A stretch of DNA of 64,000 bases from the NCBI GenBank assembly GCA_963205315.1, contig CAUJIO010000023.1:62001-126000 (forward strand), read 5' to 3'. This document shows, piece by piece, positions 63,833 to 64,000 of the stretch. The notes beneath the pieces are model-generated. The model saw nothing but the letters and a program-made list of their open reading frames with translations. It did not search any database and had not been told where the DNA came from. The position numbers and the translations under genes were made by a program. This DNA comes from Pseudomonadota bacterium (GTDB lineage: Bacteria > Pseudomonadota > Alphaproteobacteria > Rhizobiales > Aestuariivirgaceae). Position 1 is the stretch's first letter; each line of letters opens with the position of its first letter.

Positions 63833-63952
63833 GGATTTTTGGATTGAATGGCACGGGCTCTAAACCAAAGATTCACCACTCGCCACAATAATACCGGGCG
63901 GGCGGCCTTGCGCTGGATGCAGGGGTCGGGCCCGGTGTGAGTGGAGTAGCGT

Positions 63953-64000
63953 ATGTCATCGAACGAACTGGCTGAGGCGGGTGGCCTCAGGCCGCAGGAC
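63953..64000 (+). CDS. Start of an unidentified gene (partial)
   Basis: An ATG at 63953 with a GGAG site seven bases ahead opens a frame to the window edge (MSSNELAEAGGLRPQD, 16 codons). It is too short to identify. The 120 bp between it and the MFS start hold the divergent promoters. Confidence 0.5.
   Translation, partial: MSSNELAEAGGLRPQD

Overview
The window looks like a chromosome segment of a Hyphomicrobiales (Rhizobiales-type) alphaproteobacterium. Supporting genes are a growth-pole-ring-like giant coiled-coil protein (GPR/RgsE type), CpdR, a DksA of the single-cysteine alphaproteobacterial kind, an MmgR/suhB-type small RNA, HisN-type histidinol phosphatase and a CtrA-like TTAA-N7-TTAA box. 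The right-hand 40 kb is GC-rich, compact and mostly ordinary core gene content. The left 23 kb is more AT-rich by eye (no computation was made), partly decayed, and carries accessory functions. The change falls at a tRNA-Val(GAC) gene (23166-23240) that has a large serine recombinase next to its 3' end, so the left part is best read as one or more genomic islands.

Region 1 (1-14.5 kb) is a catabolic island. A leftward operon encodes a PuuE/allantoinase-type ring hydrolase, an allantoate/N-carbamoyl-type M20 hydrolase, two further M20 deacylases, a CapA-family protein and a sugar-type ABC importer (binding protein and truncated ATPase). Divergently, a MocR-type PLP-dependent regulator, a truncated IclR regulator, an ornithine-cyclodeaminase-family enzyme, a fourth M20 protein and an Ldh/DpkA-family imine reductase run rightward. 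The gene set suggests uptake and stepwise hydrolysis of a cyclic amide or ureide that ends in an amino acid or cyclic imine; the substrate cannot be named. A hypothetical gene, a GlxA-type AraC regulator and a frameshifted gene remnant close the region.

Region 2 (15.1-19.9 kb) is an anti-phage CBASS locus. A divergent CapH-like repressor and CapP-like (ImmA/IrrE) metallopeptidase face an operon of CD-NTase, stand-alone E2-like protein and CapV patatin phospholipase. This is a type II-short (E2-only) CBASS with the CapH/CapP control module. A cysteine-rich orphan protein follows. Region 3 (20.3-23.2 kb) is the integration module: DUF3489 protein, DUF2924 protein, large serine recombinase, terminator and tRNA-Val.

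Region 4 (23.6-64 kb) is core chromosome: cpdR, N-formylglutamate amidohydrolase, the MmgR-like sRNA, hisN, adenine deaminase, dksA, a MoxR ATPase, two tandem DadA-like oxidases, metA (predicted to use acetyl-CoA), a TadG-like pilus protein, a ycjX-ycjF-htpX block, a CoxE-like VWA protein, an EF-hand protein, a BcsL/CelD acetyltransferase, an FMN/FAD oxidoreductase, a YeeE/YedE sulfur transporter pair with a Crp-type regulator, a P1 peptidase, ChaA and Kef-type antiporters, a ferredoxin/ferredoxin reductase pair, a phosphotransfer protein, the 2004-residue GPR-like polar growth protein, the DgcN-DgcA D-glutamate pathway pair and an MFS transporter. Assignments rest on reading the sequence and on remembered family features; no database search was possible.
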